Notes: generated from the letters alone by a model not told the origin. Positions 22,559-33,968 are shown, numbered from the stretch's first letter. The stretch is DNA of 64,000 bases from Chlorops oryzae (GCA_020466095.1 CM035807.1:45942398-46006397), one strand, 5' to 3'. Program-made: numbers and translations.

Positions 22559-22952
22559 CTATAGCCTTAATTTTGTTACTGAATATAAAATAGCTAACGA
22601 CTCTTTTTCTAGTGTACTATAATTTCTTTCGGCATTAGAAAGCGCTCTAGAAATAAAAGCTACTGGTCTTAGAGAACCATCTTGAAATTTGTGAGATAAA
22701 ATGCCTGCTATTGCAATATTAGAAGCGTCTGTTGTTACAATTATTGACAGATTTGGATTAAAATGCACTAGAACTCGATCAGAAGCAATTTCTTTTTTTA
22801 TTTCATCATATGCATTTTCACATTTTTGAGACCACTCAAATTTGACTTCCTTCCTTAGAAGTTCATACAGAGGACACATTTTATGTGCAAATTTGGGAAT
22901 AAAACGTGAATAATAATTCACCATACCTACAAATGCACGTAATTCGGATATA
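22559..22952 (-). pseudogene. Gypsy-3 RT thumb and RNase H
   Basis: The minus-strand frame carries ELRAFVGMVNYYSRFIPKFA, then TTDASNIAIAGILSHK (RNase H catalytic Asp) and AERNYSTLEKESLAI. It continues the RT from the right side of the mariner. Downstream (22558-22315) the connection to integrase is broken by stops. Confidence 0.87.
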
Positions 22953-24240
22953 TTAGGTGTAGTAAAAAGAAATCCATTATTTTTCCAATAGATGGCGTTA
23001 TTTATCTGCATCTCGCGTTGTATAAGTCCGATCGTGTTCCGCTAGGGGGCATTAGAAAGATGACAGTTCCTACTAAAAAAGTTTTTTTGACACTTTTTTG
23101 ATTGATTGATTCAGTTTTGTTTGAGAGCTTGTCAAAGATGGACATCAGCAAAGAGAAAATTCGCTACATTTTACAGTTTTTCTTCGATAAGGGAGAAAAC
23201 GCAAGCCAGGCGGCTGAAAATGTGAATAGTGTTTATGGACCTGATACTGTAACAGCCAATCATGCGCAATTTTGGTTTCGTCGATTCCGTTCCGGTAACT
23301 TCGATGTCAAGGATGCACCACGCACTGGAAGGCCAATTGTCGAAAATGTCGATAAAATCATGGAAATTATCGAGTCCGACCGTCATGTTAGCACTGTTTC
23401 GATTGCAAAAGAGCTAAAGATTGCACAAAAAACCGTTTGGAACCATTTGAATAAGGCTGGATACACAAAGAAGCTCGATGTATGGGTGCCACACGAGTTA
23501 ACGCAAAAAAACCTCATAGACCAAATTTCCATCTGCGAATCGCTGCTGAACCGCAACAAAATCGACCCATTTCTGAAGCGGTTGGTGGCTGGTGATGAAA
23601 AGTGGGTCACTTACGACAACGTCAAGCAAAAACGGTCGTGTTCGAAACACGGTGAACCGGCGGAAACGGTGGCCAAGCCAGGATTGACGGCCAGGAAGGT
23701 TTTGCTGTGTGTTTGGTGGGATTGGCAGGGAATTATCTACTATGAGCTGCTCCAATACGGCAAAACTCTTAACTCGGAACTCTACTGTCAACAATTGGAC
23801 CGTCTGAAGGAAGCAATCGCCCATAAGCGGCCAGCTTTGGCCAATAGGAGAGGAATTGTGTTCCATCAGGACAACGCCAGGCCACACACATCGATAGTGA
23901 CTCGCCAGAAGCTCCGGGAGTTTGGTTGGGAGGTTCTTCTGCATCCACCTTATAGTCCGGACCTGGCACCAAGTGATTACTATCTGTTCCTGTCCATGGC
24001 GAACAATTTTGCTGGTGAAACATTCGCTTCAAGAGAGGCTTCTGAAATTCGACTGTCTCAATTTTTTGCTAATAGGAACGAGGGCTTCTATGAGAGAGGC
24101 ATAATGAAATTACCTTTAAAATGGCAACAAGTTATCGAACAAAACGGCGCATATTTGACCTAAATCGGGTCATTCTAACTATCTTAAATAAAGCCCTCAA
24201 TTTAATGCAAAAATAATGGATTTCTTTTTACTACACCTAA
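22953..24240 (+). mobile_element. Mariner element (1288 bp) in Gypsy-3
   Basis: Terminal inverted repeats of 32 bp match perfectly (TTAGGTGTAGTAAAAAG...), flanked by TA on both sides (22951-22952 and 24241-24242). Length and structure are those of an autonomous mariner. The same family recurs at 47320-50818. Confidence 0.95.
23138..24163 (+). CDS. Mariner transposase, open frame
   Basis: It encodes the DDD transposase that cuts and pastes the element at TA. I take the start at 23138 (MDISKEKIRY); the frame is open 12 codons further up, but a 341-residue product fits the family. The N-terminal half has paired helix-turn-helix domains and the linker WVPHELTQKN. Catalytic motifs are GDEKWV, HQDNARPH and APSDYYLF; exactly 34 residues separate the second and third Asp (D34D), the mariner signature. 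No stop or frameshift is visible, so it may be recent. One usually aromatic position after the first Asp is Cys (KRSCSKHGE), which may reduce activity. Confidence 0.93.
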   Translation: MDISKEKIRYILQFFFDKGENASQAAENVNSVYGPDTVTANHAQFWFRRFRSGNFDVKDAPRTGRPIVENVDKIMEIIESDRHVSTVSIAKELKIAQKTVWNHLNKAGYTKKLDVWVPHELTQKNLIDQISICESLLNRNKIDPFLKRLVAGDEKWVTYDNVKQKRSCSKHGEPAETVAKPGLTARKVLLCVWWDWQGIIYYELLQYGKTLNSELYCQQLDRLKEAIAHKRPALANRRGIVFHQDNARPHTSIVTRQKLREFGWEVLLHPPYSPDLAPSDYYLFLSMANNFAGETFASREASEIRLSQFFANRNEGFYERGIMKLPLKWQQVIEQNGAYLT

Positions 24241-24242
24241 TA

Positions 24243-26286
24243 TTAGTTGGTTTTGGTGCTTTGATCACGCTTGTATACCTATCTTGATTCTTGTTCAGGC
24301 CAAATTGATCTATTGTGAACCCTAAATAGGAAATTTTGTCTTTAAAAAATTCACATTTCGAAATATTAAGCTTAAGTCCGGCATCTCTCAACTTATTCAG
24401 TACTAATTTCAATGTTTTAACATGTTGAGAAACATCCTGACCTGTAACCGTTATGTCGTCTTGGTAAACAACCACCTGAGGAATTCCACGAAGAAGCTCT
24501 TCAATTGTTTTTTGAAAAATTGAGGCTGCCGGTTTAACACCGAATGGAAGACGCTTCATTTTGAAAGTCCCCATGTGCGTTGACCAAGAACATAGCAATT
24601 GTGATTCTTCATCCAATATCAGTTGGTTATAGGCGTTTGATAAGTCTAACTTCGTGAAGAATTTACCTCCCTGTAACGAAGCAAAAATCTCATCAATCAA
24701 CGGAAGAGGATATTTGTAATCTAACAAATGTTTATTGATAGTAACTTTGTAGTCACCACATATGCGAAGGTCTCCATTGGGTTTTAAAATGGGTACCAAT
24801 GGAGTCCCCCACTTGGAACTATCAACAGGTACTAGCACATCATTTTTTATTAAATGATTTAAATTTTGCTCTTTTTTATTTTTCCAAGCAAGCGGCACTG
24901 GACGTGGCTTACAGAAAACAGGTTTGGCATCACTTGCAATGGGTAATGAAACCGTGGTATACTTATACGCACCAAGTTTTCCGTCGAAAAGTTCGAAAAA
25001 TTCATTTTTGATTTGATCTACCATTAACGCATTTTGAATAGAAACTAAATTTACTTGTTGCAAGCAAAATTTAAATTCTCTAAGAAAATTTCTTCCCAGC
25101 AGAGGGGGATTATTTGTGTCCGTAACTACAGTTTTAATTTTCTTCAAAACACCATTGTATTCTACACTGGCTATGTATTCTCCTATAATTTTTATAGAGT
25201 TCCCTCCATAGTCTACATATGTACTTTCACATTTATTTAGACTTACATTACTCTTTATTTTGCTTAGCAGTGTTTTTGGAACTAAGCTGCACGGTGCTCC
25301 AGTGTCACACGCAACATTCAAATGTAAACCATCCATAATAATGTTTACATTGTAGTTTCCAGATGAATCTTCTTTACTATTAGTAACCCTGTACACAGAA
25401 AAATTGTTTATATTAACATCAGAACTATCTGAGCTGTCTGATTCTGATACATAATTCACCTTTTTATGTTTACAAATTGAAGCTAAATGGCCACTTTTGC
25501 CACATTGATGACAGTTGCTGCCTTTGTACTTGCATTGTTCCGATCGATGATTGCGCCATCCGCAATGCTTGCATGCTGCTTTCTTTTCATTGTCCGTTGA
25601 TTGCTTGTTGCCGTTGTTGTTGTTGTCATTGTTGCTGTTGTTGTTTCGCGAATTTTTGCCCTTTCTTTGCGTCGATTTTCCGCTTTTGGACTGTTGATTG
25701 CCACCTTTGACAAAATTGACTTCTTTTTCATTTTTCGATGAAATTTTTGTTTCCATAATTAAAGCCTTGCGTAAAGCATCCTTCAATGTGAGTTTTTCAT
25801 CCTCTTCACAAATTTTCTCAAATATCCGATCAGGTAAGCCCATAACGAATTGATTTAATACGAATGATTCCAGCTGTTGACCGAATTGACAATTCAGAGA
25901 CAGTTTTTTTACTCTTGCGAACCAATCCGAGATATTATCCTGTTATTTTTTTGTAGAGTTGTGAAAAACTTTCCTCTCACGAAATATGATCACTGGAGGA
26001 GTGTATTGGTCACTTAAAATTTGACACAGCTCTTTATAGCTTTTTCCCACTGGTGAGGCAAGACTGCAAATGCTATGCAATACCGCATAAGGTGATGCGC
26101 CGACAGATTTTAGCAATATAGCTTTTTTTTGTTTTCCTCTGTACACCCAATTTCGCAGAAGTGTATTTCCAATTTTTCCTTCCATAAATTCCATGGCTCT
26201 TTGTGTGGTGCGAATTCTGCTATTCCATTGGACTGGAAAATAGTGACTGTACTATTTTGAGTATTTGAAGGCGCGTCTAACGGCAT
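24243..26286 (-). pseudogene. Gypsy-3 gag, protease and RT
   Basis: Gag starts at ATG 26284-26286. A frameshift near 26155 and a stop at about 25941, just after NSTKK, break it. The frame 25843-24197 then runs through an Asn/Lys-rich linker, two zinc knuckles (CKHCGWRNHRSEQC, CHQCGKSGHLASIC), the protease (VACDTGAPCSLVP) and RT (DLSNAYNQL, LPFGVKPAASIFQ, catalytic VVYQDD). The last codons of that frame are mariner sequence; the true RT continues at 22952. Apart from gag this part is open and well preserved. Confidence 0.9.
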
Positions 26287-26567
26287 GATTTAAAACGTTT
26301 ATTGTTTTTTTTTTTTTACTTAAATTCGGTTTTTGATCGATTTATATATATATATATGTATATATTATTCGCACTCTTGAGCGTTTCAATTTAAATTGGG
26401 TTGTGTATTTACACAGTTCACGAAACTCTCTCTTGCAGTTTTGTTTTTTTGTTTTTGTTTAGTAAATTGTATTACAATTTATTATTGCTTTTCTTTTACA
26501 TAAGTTTTTCCTATAAATCTTTTAGTTTTATTTTAGGTTATGTTTTTTTTTTCCCCGTCGCCATTTA

Positions 26568-26742
26568 TGTTATGTATTCGGAGAATTGAAAAGCACGCGA
26601 TTCATCTTAACTCAGTAACTAGAATGAATCTTTATTGCTCGCTGCACTTATACGCTAATATATTGATGTTTATTCTATGCTTATTACTCATTACTTCAGT
26701 ACTCATTATCGGTCGTCTTCATAATACTTCATATACTTAACA
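26568..26742 (-). repeat. Gypsy-3 5' LTR
   Basis: 175 bp, identical by eye to 20637-20811, followed by the second TTAAG. Confidence 0.94.
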
Positions 26743-27690
26743 TTAAGTATTAATGATGAGCATGATTCGACAAGAATTGTATATTCCTCGCTTAAAGAAT
26801 CAATTGAAGCTCTGCTCACGCCAATGTAAGCCGTGAGTTATTTATAAACAGCGCACGCGACAACAGATTATGGTTGACTTACCACCCGAAAGAGTTGATT
26901 ACTCACCAGCTTTTACTGTTGTCGGAGTGGATGTTGCAGGCCCTTTTCAGTTGAAAACCTCTTCTTTGCGAAAAGCTCCCTCCACAAAAGGCTATGTATG
27001 CGTCTTCGTATGCTTCACAACAAAGGCCATACATCTCGAATTATGCTCAGATTTGAGCACCCAAGCCTTTGAGGCGGCTTTTGCAAGAATTGTAGGAGGA
27101 CAAGTACTCCCTAAGAAAGTATTTTCCGATAACGGGCGCAACTTTGTTTGTGCTGATCGAGCCCTACAAAAGGAGTTCTCAGGTTTTCTGAAAGCTACTT
27201 CGGCTGAAGTCGTACCCAAATACCTTAATCAAGGAATAAAGTGGTCATTCATTCAAACAAACGCTCCTCATATAGGTGGCTTATGGGAATCAGCAGTGAA
27301 AAGTTTTAAAATGCACTTCAAAAAGACTGCTGGTGCTCATAAGTTTACCTTTGAAGAATTTGCCACTCTTTTAGCTCGAATTGAAGCTGTCCTCAATTCA
27401 CGTCCCATCTCATCTCTAAGTACTGATCCTTCAGACCCATTGCCATTTTGATCTGGGCATTTCCTTAGAGGCGCTCCACTTCTGAGCATCCCAAAACCCG
27501 ATAAGCACGACTAATCACTGATCAACAGATGGGAAAAACTCAAGGTTCTTCATCATCAATTCAGCCGACGCTGGAAAGAAGAATACTTACGAGAGCTTCA
27601 AAAACGACAAAAATGGAAGTCGCCGGAAACCAATTTGTCATTAGACGATTTTGTGCTCATACGCGACGACCTGCTGCCTAAAGCCGGAAA
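26743..27690 (+). pseudogene. pol: BEL-1 integrase core and C terminus
   Basis: The frame 26870-27451 (193 aa) is a clear BEL/Pao integrase core: PAFTVVGVDVAGPF (first Asp), TKAIHLELCSDLS, VFSDNGRNFVCA (second Asp), APHIGGLWESAVKS (Glu) and EAVLNSRPISSLS. It continues past a frame break near 27450 with the NRWEKLKVLHHQFSRRW and VLIRDDLLP blocks to about 27690, where recognisable sequence ends. The zinc-domain CxxC lies just upstream near 26810-26835. Confidence 0.88.
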
Positions 27691-28013
27691 AACGATTTTT
27701 CACATATGTCTTTTAAATTTGTTATGCTTTATTCTCAAATTTACTCATTTTTCTGAAATATGTTCAAATAACTGAGCAATTATTATTGTGATCTCGGACG
27801 TGAATATACAAATTCATTTAACCAAAATATTAGAACTCATCGCTAACAGTACCTAAGGACTCTGGGCGAAAAAAAATGTGTTTTTGTTTTTGTTTTTATA
27901 CTCACCATATTTTCTTTGCGTATCTGATGTTAATCTACCCTTTTTTTCTGCTTGCTCTGATTTTTCTTCAGTCTTCAGCTCGATCGTGCCTGTGCTATGA
28001 TGTGCAATGATGC
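27691..28013. other. Spacer between BEL-1 and the hAT element
   Basis: AT-rich with T runs and no recognised coding. Its last dozen bases may encode the start of the BEL RT block that continues at 39482. Confidence 0.35.
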
Positions 28014-28099
28014 ATCAGCACTAGAGGATTCGATCCCGGGATCCCGTCCATTTTTCGGTGCCGAAAACTTCGGGATATAATTTCACAAATCCCGGGATT

Positions 28100-29046
28100 C
28101 ACGGGATTGATACATAGCTGAAAAATTTTTAAATTTTATTGAAAAGTCCTCATACATAAGTTCCCATGTAAGCCCAAAGCTCTTTTAACACCATTGTTTT
28201 TCATCGCACATGCTTTCATACATAAACGATCGTCTGAGTGTCGCTTAAGCGTTACGATTTTAAAAGTAAATTTAAATCTTATTTCTCTTTTTATATATTT
28301 TTTTCTCTCTCTCTCTCTTTCGTCTCTTTCTTTTTTATGCACACACCGCGTAGGGAAAGTAGTATTGTACAGGGGTGGTTAATTTTTGAATAAATTTTTT
28401 TGCAGCAAGCTCTAAGCAGATCAAAGCTGGAGACCTTATGTGTAGAAATTTTTTTTCAGAAAAAAAAAAAAACATTTTTCTTTAAAAATTTTTTTTTGTA
28501 TTGCAGTGGCAAGGGGGCTTCGCCAGCAGGGATCAGTCTCGGGAGCGAATTGCTCCTTGTCACAAACAAACATATTGGGGAAAATGAAAAAGTTACCTGA
28601 CAATCCAGTAGCAATCAGTTTTTGCACTGTGGGTCAAGTGACATTAGAATTCAGACAAATTAGGATGGGGGATTAGTTTGACTCGAACACGACAGACGGA
28701 CAAAAAAAAAAAAAAAGGGGGTGATCACAGGTAGCCCAGAGAAAGAGCTCCAACACTTGTAACTCGTTATTGGCACAAATTAATAAACAGTTAAATATTT
28801 TTTTAAATTTTTTTAAATATTTTTTTGTTTCAAATTTTTTTATTTTTTTTGAAAAAAACCCAGCAGAATACATAAAAATTACTTACATATATATATATAT
28901 AGTGAATGGAACATTTTTGTTTTCGTCAAATTTTCCTGTTTTTTTTTTTTTTGAATGGCGATAGTCCATTACCTACGAGTATTAATTTACAATAACCGCA
29001 CATACAAACACAAGTAAAGCTAATGAAAATAAAATCATAATATTTT
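28100..29046. other. hAT left arm and Gypsy-4 leader
   Basis: Pyrimidine-rich, then rich in A/T homopolymers. I could not find the left LTR of Gypsy-4 or the exact hAT/Gypsy-4 boundary. No gene is visible. Confidence 0.35.
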
Positions 29047-30662
29047 ATGGAAAAACAACTGAATAATATATATAAGTTTGATTTCCCATCTGACCAACGT
29101 TTGACCAGGAACCAGTCTAAACGGCTGCAGCAGCTATCAGCGGTAAACGCTCCTTCCAGCACAGTACCGTTTCCAACAGATCCAAATTTAGCACCACTCT
29201 GTAAAGAAATAGAAAATCCATCAGTCTCTCTTAGTTTTTCATCAAAAATCGATAAAATCTGTGAAATGGCAGATAAAACAGAACAAGAGGCAATTAACCA
29301 CCCATTAGATCAAATAAATGTTGTTTTCGAACAAGACCTAGTGCTAGATCAGCTGGGCGAAGACAGTGGGGCAAATGCAAGTGCACCACTGCCACAGCAG
29401 CAACTCGCTGACCTAGCAATCATGATGTCTACCAACAACAGGTACATGGCTGATTGCGTAAAAATGTTTAAAGACATGCATGAAAAATATGGAAGAGTAG
29501 AGGCACGGTTGAGCATCCTAGAAAACAATGGCTCCCATAATAGAGTACGTCCACAGTCGACCCCAGCAGAACAACCACAAGGAACAGGTCCTATTTTTAA
29601 CCCAAATGTACAGTTCGACCACTCATATATAAATAATCCTTTAAGACATAGTGAAGTCGAGAGACTAAACAAATTCGATTTAAATAAATGGCAGATTAAA
29701 TTCGACGGGTCAAACAAGGAAATGACCGTTGAAAGTTTTCTGTTTAGAATTGAGAAGTTAGCTGAAACACACGGTATTACGGATAATCACATTTTCAATA
29801 ATTTTCATTGTTTGCTCAAAGATAACGCGGCTAAATGGTACTGGCAGTTGTTAGAGGACAACAAAAATAATCCTGGGTTCGGATATAGCGAAGAGAAATT
29901 AGGAACCATTACAAAGCCAGTCAGACCGACTTTGAAATTATTCGGGAATTGGTTGAGAGAAAGCAACAAATTGGAGAAAGTTTTGAAGACTATTATACCG
30001 ACATACACAACATTAGTTTTCGATTACAAAAGAGGGTAGAAGAAAAAGAACTGGTAGAGATCATAAAAAACAACTTACGTGGTCAGCTCGCCACAATGAT
30101 GTTTTCTAGCAAAGTCGCAACCTTATCCGAATTAAAAGTTGAATGTAGAAGGGCAGAAAAAGTCCTGAGAGATGCCAGACCACGACCGAAACAGGTAAAT
30201 GAGGTCCAATATAGCGAAGCAGCCATGGAATCCGTTGTTCCATACGCCTGTACTCAAAGTATAGATGCATTACATCCAAACAAATTTCCTGTTCAAAGAA
30301 CTGAAAATAGAAAGTTTAATAGTGAATTTCCCCCACAGAAACAAACACCAAACGCACCTGTTCACAATTCAGCCTCTAATTTTCAGAAGACATCCAACTT
30401 GTGTCCATCTCCTTTCCACCTGAATTTATGCTTCACATGTGGGATGCCTGGGGATTTCCTTAAAAAGAGCAAAATTAAAAATGAAAATGGTTGTAAAAGT
30501 GCGTTTCATGAAATGAAATGCTTTATGTGTGGTCAAAGCGACTCTTATTGTGTTTTCGAAGGCAGTTTAATTAAACTAAATTCTAATTTAAACACTCAAC
30601 TGGCGGAGGTATCCGGAGCCCCGAGCCAGCAAAATCCAATGCCGGTAACATCACCATTTTGA
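29047..30662 (+). pseudogene. gag: Gypsy-4 gag
   Basis: The first frame (29047-30039) starts MEKQLNNIYKF and holds the capsid-like block KWQIKFDGSNKEMTVESFLF and AAKWYWQLLE. A frameshift near 29940 moves the reading to 29949-30662: VERKQQIGESFEDYYTDIH, then SELKVECRRAEKVL. It ends with cysteine pairs (CFTCGMPGD, CFMCGQSDSYC) that look like degraded knuckles without the expected His. Gag would coat the RNA. One frameshift and the knuckle loss suggest it is inactive, in contrast to the intact pol. Confidence 0.82.
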
Positions 30663-30773
30663 ATCGTCCACTCCAAATAAAAGCTGCAGAGCAAAAAGCC
30701 AGAAGAGCGTAAGTCGCTTCACCAGCGCAAAATCGATTACGACAAAGCTAGAGCTAGAATTTTCTGTGAATCG

Positions 30774-33700
30774 TTGGATAAAAATAAACAGAATAAAAAG
30801 AAATTCAAAAAAATTAGTAGGTTAAGAGAAAAGCAAAAAATATATAAAAAACTTAGAAATAAAATAATTTCGTCCGTATGTACAATACAAGGAGACAACC
30901 GACTATTTGCAAAGACGAAAATAGGTGGAATTGAAGTAATGGCCCTATTAGATTCCGGGGCTACCACTAGTTGTATAGGTAATGGGGGCATGAATTTACT
31001 TAAAGACCCTTCTATAAAAATAACTAAACTTAATCAAGAGAATGTAAAGACAGCCGATGGAGGCGAGACACCCATAATAGGTATAGTGAAACTACCAGTC
31101 CACTGGAATGGCAAAGTTAAAGAAATGGACTTCTGCATTGTTCCTGCATTACAGCAGGATGTTTATTTCGGAATTGATTTCTGGTATACGTTCGGAATAA
31201 ATTTATTGGGGATAGAGCAGAATAAACCTAGCCATGCAGAAGCAATTCAGGATTCCATCTCGGAAATTTTTTCTGACGAACCAAGTTCAATGCTTAAACA
31301 ACACGAGTTAGGAGAAAGACAACTAGCCGATTTAGAAAAAATTAAACAGAAATTTCCATCACATGCTACTCACGGTTTAGGGAAAACACACCTGGAGGAA
31401 CATGTTATTGAAGTAAACGGTGAGGGTATACCCATTAAACAACGCCACTACCCCGTATCTCCAGTAATCCAAAATATGATCTTTGAGGAATTAGACCGCA
31501 TGCTAGCATTAGGAGTGATAGAGGAATCCAATAGCAGTTGGAGCTCCCCGATCACACTAGTCAGAAAACCTGGAAAAAACAGAATATGCTTAGATGCTCG
31601 AAAACTCAATGAAAGAACGATTAAGGATGCTTACCCGCTACCCAATATCGACGGCATTCTTAGCCGACTACAAGATACGAAATTTATATCTGCCATTGAC
31701 CTTAAAGATGCCTTCTGGCAAATCCCTTTAGAGTTAAAAGCGCGCGAAAAAACCGCCTTCACAGTACCAGGACGGCCTTTATATCACTACACAGTCATGC
31801 CTTTTGGGTTGTGCAATGCGGCCCAACGCATGTGTCGACTGATGGATAAGGTCATCCCAGCTAAAATTAGAGAAAGGGTTTTCGTTTATCTTGATGACCT
31901 GCTAGTTTGCTCAAACAATTTCGAAGAACACCTTGCATTGTTAACTGAAGTAGCTTCTTGCCTAACCAAAGCCGGATTAACGATCAACGTTGAAAAAAGC
32001 AAATTCTGCTTCCAAGAACTGAAGTACTTGGGATTCATTGTAGGCAATGGTCACATCCGCACTGACGACAGCAAAGTGGAGGCAGTCAAAAACTTTCCGA
32101 TACCAAGAACACCGAAACAGCTCCGGCGATTTCTCGGAATGTCGGGCTGGTATCGCAGGTTTATTAAAGACTATGCCACAGTAGCGGCGCCACTACATAA
32201 TTGTCTCACTAAGGAAAAAATGAAAAAGTTCAGTTTAGATGAAGACGCTCTCATAGCATTTGACCAACTTAAGTTATCTATGATTCAAGCACCTGTGTTA
32301 ATTAATCCAAATTTCAATAAACCTTTTTTTATCCAATGCGATGCATCTAGTGAAGGTGTAGGCGGGGTCTTATTCCAACAAGATGAGGAAGGAAATGAGA
32401 AACCCATCGCATATATGTCCACGAAGCTCAACAAAGCGCAGAAAAATTACAGTGTGACTGAGTTGGAATGCTATGCTGCAATACTGTCAGTACAGCGATT
32501 TAGGCCATATGTGGAGGGACTCCCATTCACCATAATAACGGACCATGCCAGCCTAAAGTGGTTAATGAACCAGAAAGAGTTGTCAGGAAGATTAGCACGG
32601 TGGAGCTTGAAACTCCAGAGATATGATTTTTCAATTCAACATAGGAAAGGGTCACAAAATATTGTACCGGATACACTTTCTAGGGCCCATATGGAGGAAA
32701 TCCAGGTGTTAAAACCAATAGAAGTCAATCTTGATTCCGATGCATTCCAGTCCCTGGAATATAAGAATTTGATTAAGGAAGTCCATGAGAATAGCGAAAA
32801 ACTACCTGATTTCTGCATCTCTGAAGGTTTTCTTTACAAGAGAACACAGCCTTATAATGGTGATCCCATCCAAGAAGATCGTGCCTGGAAGCTATGGGTA
32901 CCAGAACCACTCCGTGTTGAGTTGACTATATTAGCACATTCATCTGAAGCTGCAGGACATGGGGGTATCCAAAAAACCTTGGAAAAATTAAAATTAAAAT
33001 ATTATTGGCCGGGTATGGTAAGGGACGTACAAAAGTTAATTAGCAGTTGTGAGATATGCAAGCAGAATAAATCTGGAAATTTTATTAGAAGACCACCCAT
33101 GGGTATGCAACATAAGACACTCAGACCTTTTCAGCGGTTATATGTGGATTTTATGGGCCCTTATCCGAGAACAAAAGAAGGAAATGCTTTCATATTTGTA
33201 TGTCTGGATCATTTCTCAAAATTTGTATTTTTGAAACCAATGCGCAAAGCAGTGACAAACGAAGTTGTTAAGTATCTAGAGAAAGAAATTTTCCACACGT
33301 TCGGAGTACCAGAGTTCATCCATTCGGACAATGGAAAACAATTCACGTCTGGAACATTCAAAAACCTGTTAGACAAATATGGTGTTAGTCATGTGAAAAC
33401 TGCTTTTTACTCGCCGCAAGCAAATGCCTCAGAAAGAGTGAATCGTTCAGTACTACAGATAATTAGGTCTTTCATTAAGTCGGATGAACGCACCTGGGAC
33501 CAGCACGTGAGCGAGGCTGCTTTTGCTTTGCGTAGCGCTTTTCACAGTGCGATAAAATTAGAGCCCTACTACATATTGTTTGGAATCCATATGATGCAAC
33601 ATGGTGCATCCTATAAAATTAGCAGAAGACTGCAAACTTTAGGCCATGAAGACTTTGTTATTCAGAATCAATCAGATAAACAACAGATAATTCAAGATTG

Positions 33701-33968
33701 GGTAGTGAAGGAATTAAAGAAGTCACATGATAAAAGTACCAAAACATATAATCTACGTAGTAGAGAAGTGAAATTCAAAGAAGGGCAAATGGTATTCAGA
33801 AAGAATTACAAGCAAAGCAACCTTGCGGAAGGATACAATGCCAAACTCGCTCCCAGAAACGTGAAAGCCGTAATCGTAAAATGCATAGGGAATTCACTAT
33901 ACGAATTAGCAAATACTGCAGGCAAAAGCATTGGAGTCTATCATGCCAAAGATCTGTTTAGCGCATAA
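30774..33968 (+). CDS. pol: Gypsy-4 pol, intact 1064-codon frame
   Basis: The frame is open from about 30712; there is no in-frame ATG at its head (30774 is a TTG), so it is probably expressed by frameshifting from gag or another route. Domains in order: protease (ALLDSGATTSCIG, about residue 60), RT (AIDLKDAFWQIPL, MPFGLCNAAQRMC, catalytic FVYLDD, about 240-400), RNase H (FIQCDASSEGVGG, SVTELECYA, TDHASLKWL, about 520-640), integrase zinc domain (HSSEAAGHGG ... CEICKQ, about 720-760), core (YVDFMGPY, FIHSDNGKQF, SPQANASERVNRS, about 790-890) and a C-terminal GPY/F-like module ending HAKDLFSA. No stop is present. Confidence 0.93.
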   Translation: MDKNKQNKKKFKKISRLREKQKIYKKLRNKIISSVCTIQGDNRLFAKTKIGGIEVMALLDSGATTSCIGNGGMNLLKDPSIKITKLNQENVKTADGGETPIIGIVKLPVHWNGKVKEMDFCIVPALQQDVYFGIDFWYTFGINLLGIEQNKPSHAEAIQDSISEIFSDEPSSMLKQHELGERQLADLEKIKQKFPSHATHGLGKTHLEEHVIEVNGEGIPIKQRHYPVSPVIQNMIFEELDRMLALGVIEESNSSWSSPITLVRKPGKNRICLDARKLNERTIKDAYPLPNIDGILSRLQDTKFISAIDLKDAFWQIPLELKAREKTAFTVPGRPLYHYTVMPFGLCNAAQRMCRLMDKVIPAKIRERVFVYLDDLLVCSNNFEEHLALLTEVASCLTKAGLTINVEKSKFCFQELKYLGFIVGNGHIRTDDSKVEAVKNFPIPRTPKQLRRFLGMSGWYRRFIKDYATVAAPLHNCLTKEKMKKFSLDEDALIAFDQLKLSMIQAPVLINPNFNKPFFIQCDASSEGVGGVLFQQDEEGNEKPIAYMSTKLNKAQKNYSVTELECYAAILSVQRFRPYVEGLPFTIITDHASLKWLMNQKELSGRLARWSLKLQRYDFSIQHRKGSQNIVPDTLSRAHMEEIQVLKPIEVNLDSDAFQSLEYKNLIKEVHENSEKLPDFCISEGFLYKRTQPYNGDPIQEDRAWKLWVPEPLRVELTILAHSSEAAGHGGIQKTLEKLKLKYYWPGMVRDVQKLISSCEICKQNKSGNFIRRPPMGMQHKTLRPFQRLYVDFMGPYPRTKEGNAFIFVCLDHFSKFVFLKPMRKAVTNEVVKYLEKEIFHTFGVPEFIHSDNGKQFTSGTFKNLLDKYGVSHVKTAFYSPQANASERVNRSVLQIIRSFIKSDERTWDQHVSEAAFALRSAFHSAIKLEPYYILFGIHMMQHGASYKISRRLQTLGHEDFVIQNQSDKQQIIQDWVVKELKKSHDKSTKTYNLRSREVKFKEGQMVFRKNYKQSNLAEGYNAKLAPRNVKAVIVKCIGNSLYELANTAGKSIGVYHAKDLFSA

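Larger units (their letters stand above)
20637..26742 (-). mobile_element. Gypsy-3 in BEL-1, with identical 175-bp LTRs
   Basis: The LTRs (20637-20811 and 26568-26742) show no difference by eye over 175 bp, and the duplication TTAAG is exact (20632-20636 and 26743-26747). On the minus strand a purine tract (CAGGAGGAGCA) precedes the 3' LTR, and a TGGCGACGGGG primer-site candidate follows the 5' LTR after a few bases. It encodes two-knuckle gag, protease, RT, RNase H and integrase, in the style of Mag/K02A2.6-like elements. A mariner is inserted at the RT/RNase H boundary. Confidence 0.94.
13439..27690 (+). mobile_element. BEL-1: BEL/Pao pol split by two Gypsy insertions
   Basis: Three plus-strand pieces (13439-14171, 20044-20636, 26743-27690) are collinear parts of one BEL/Pao pol. 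Removing Gypsy-2 and Gypsy-3 with one copy of each target duplication brings them together without loss. Neither BEL LTRs nor gag are seen here: the left side stops at an unidentified sequence and the right side ends inside the integrase C terminus. Confidence 0.85.

Noticed and set aside
23171..24032. Minus-strand frames over the mariner
   Set aside because: Shadows of the transposase on the opposite strand.
25477..25731. Cys/His-rich plus-strand frame near the Gypsy-3 knuckles
   Set aside because: It is the antisense shadow of the gag zinc-knuckle and Asn-rich linker.
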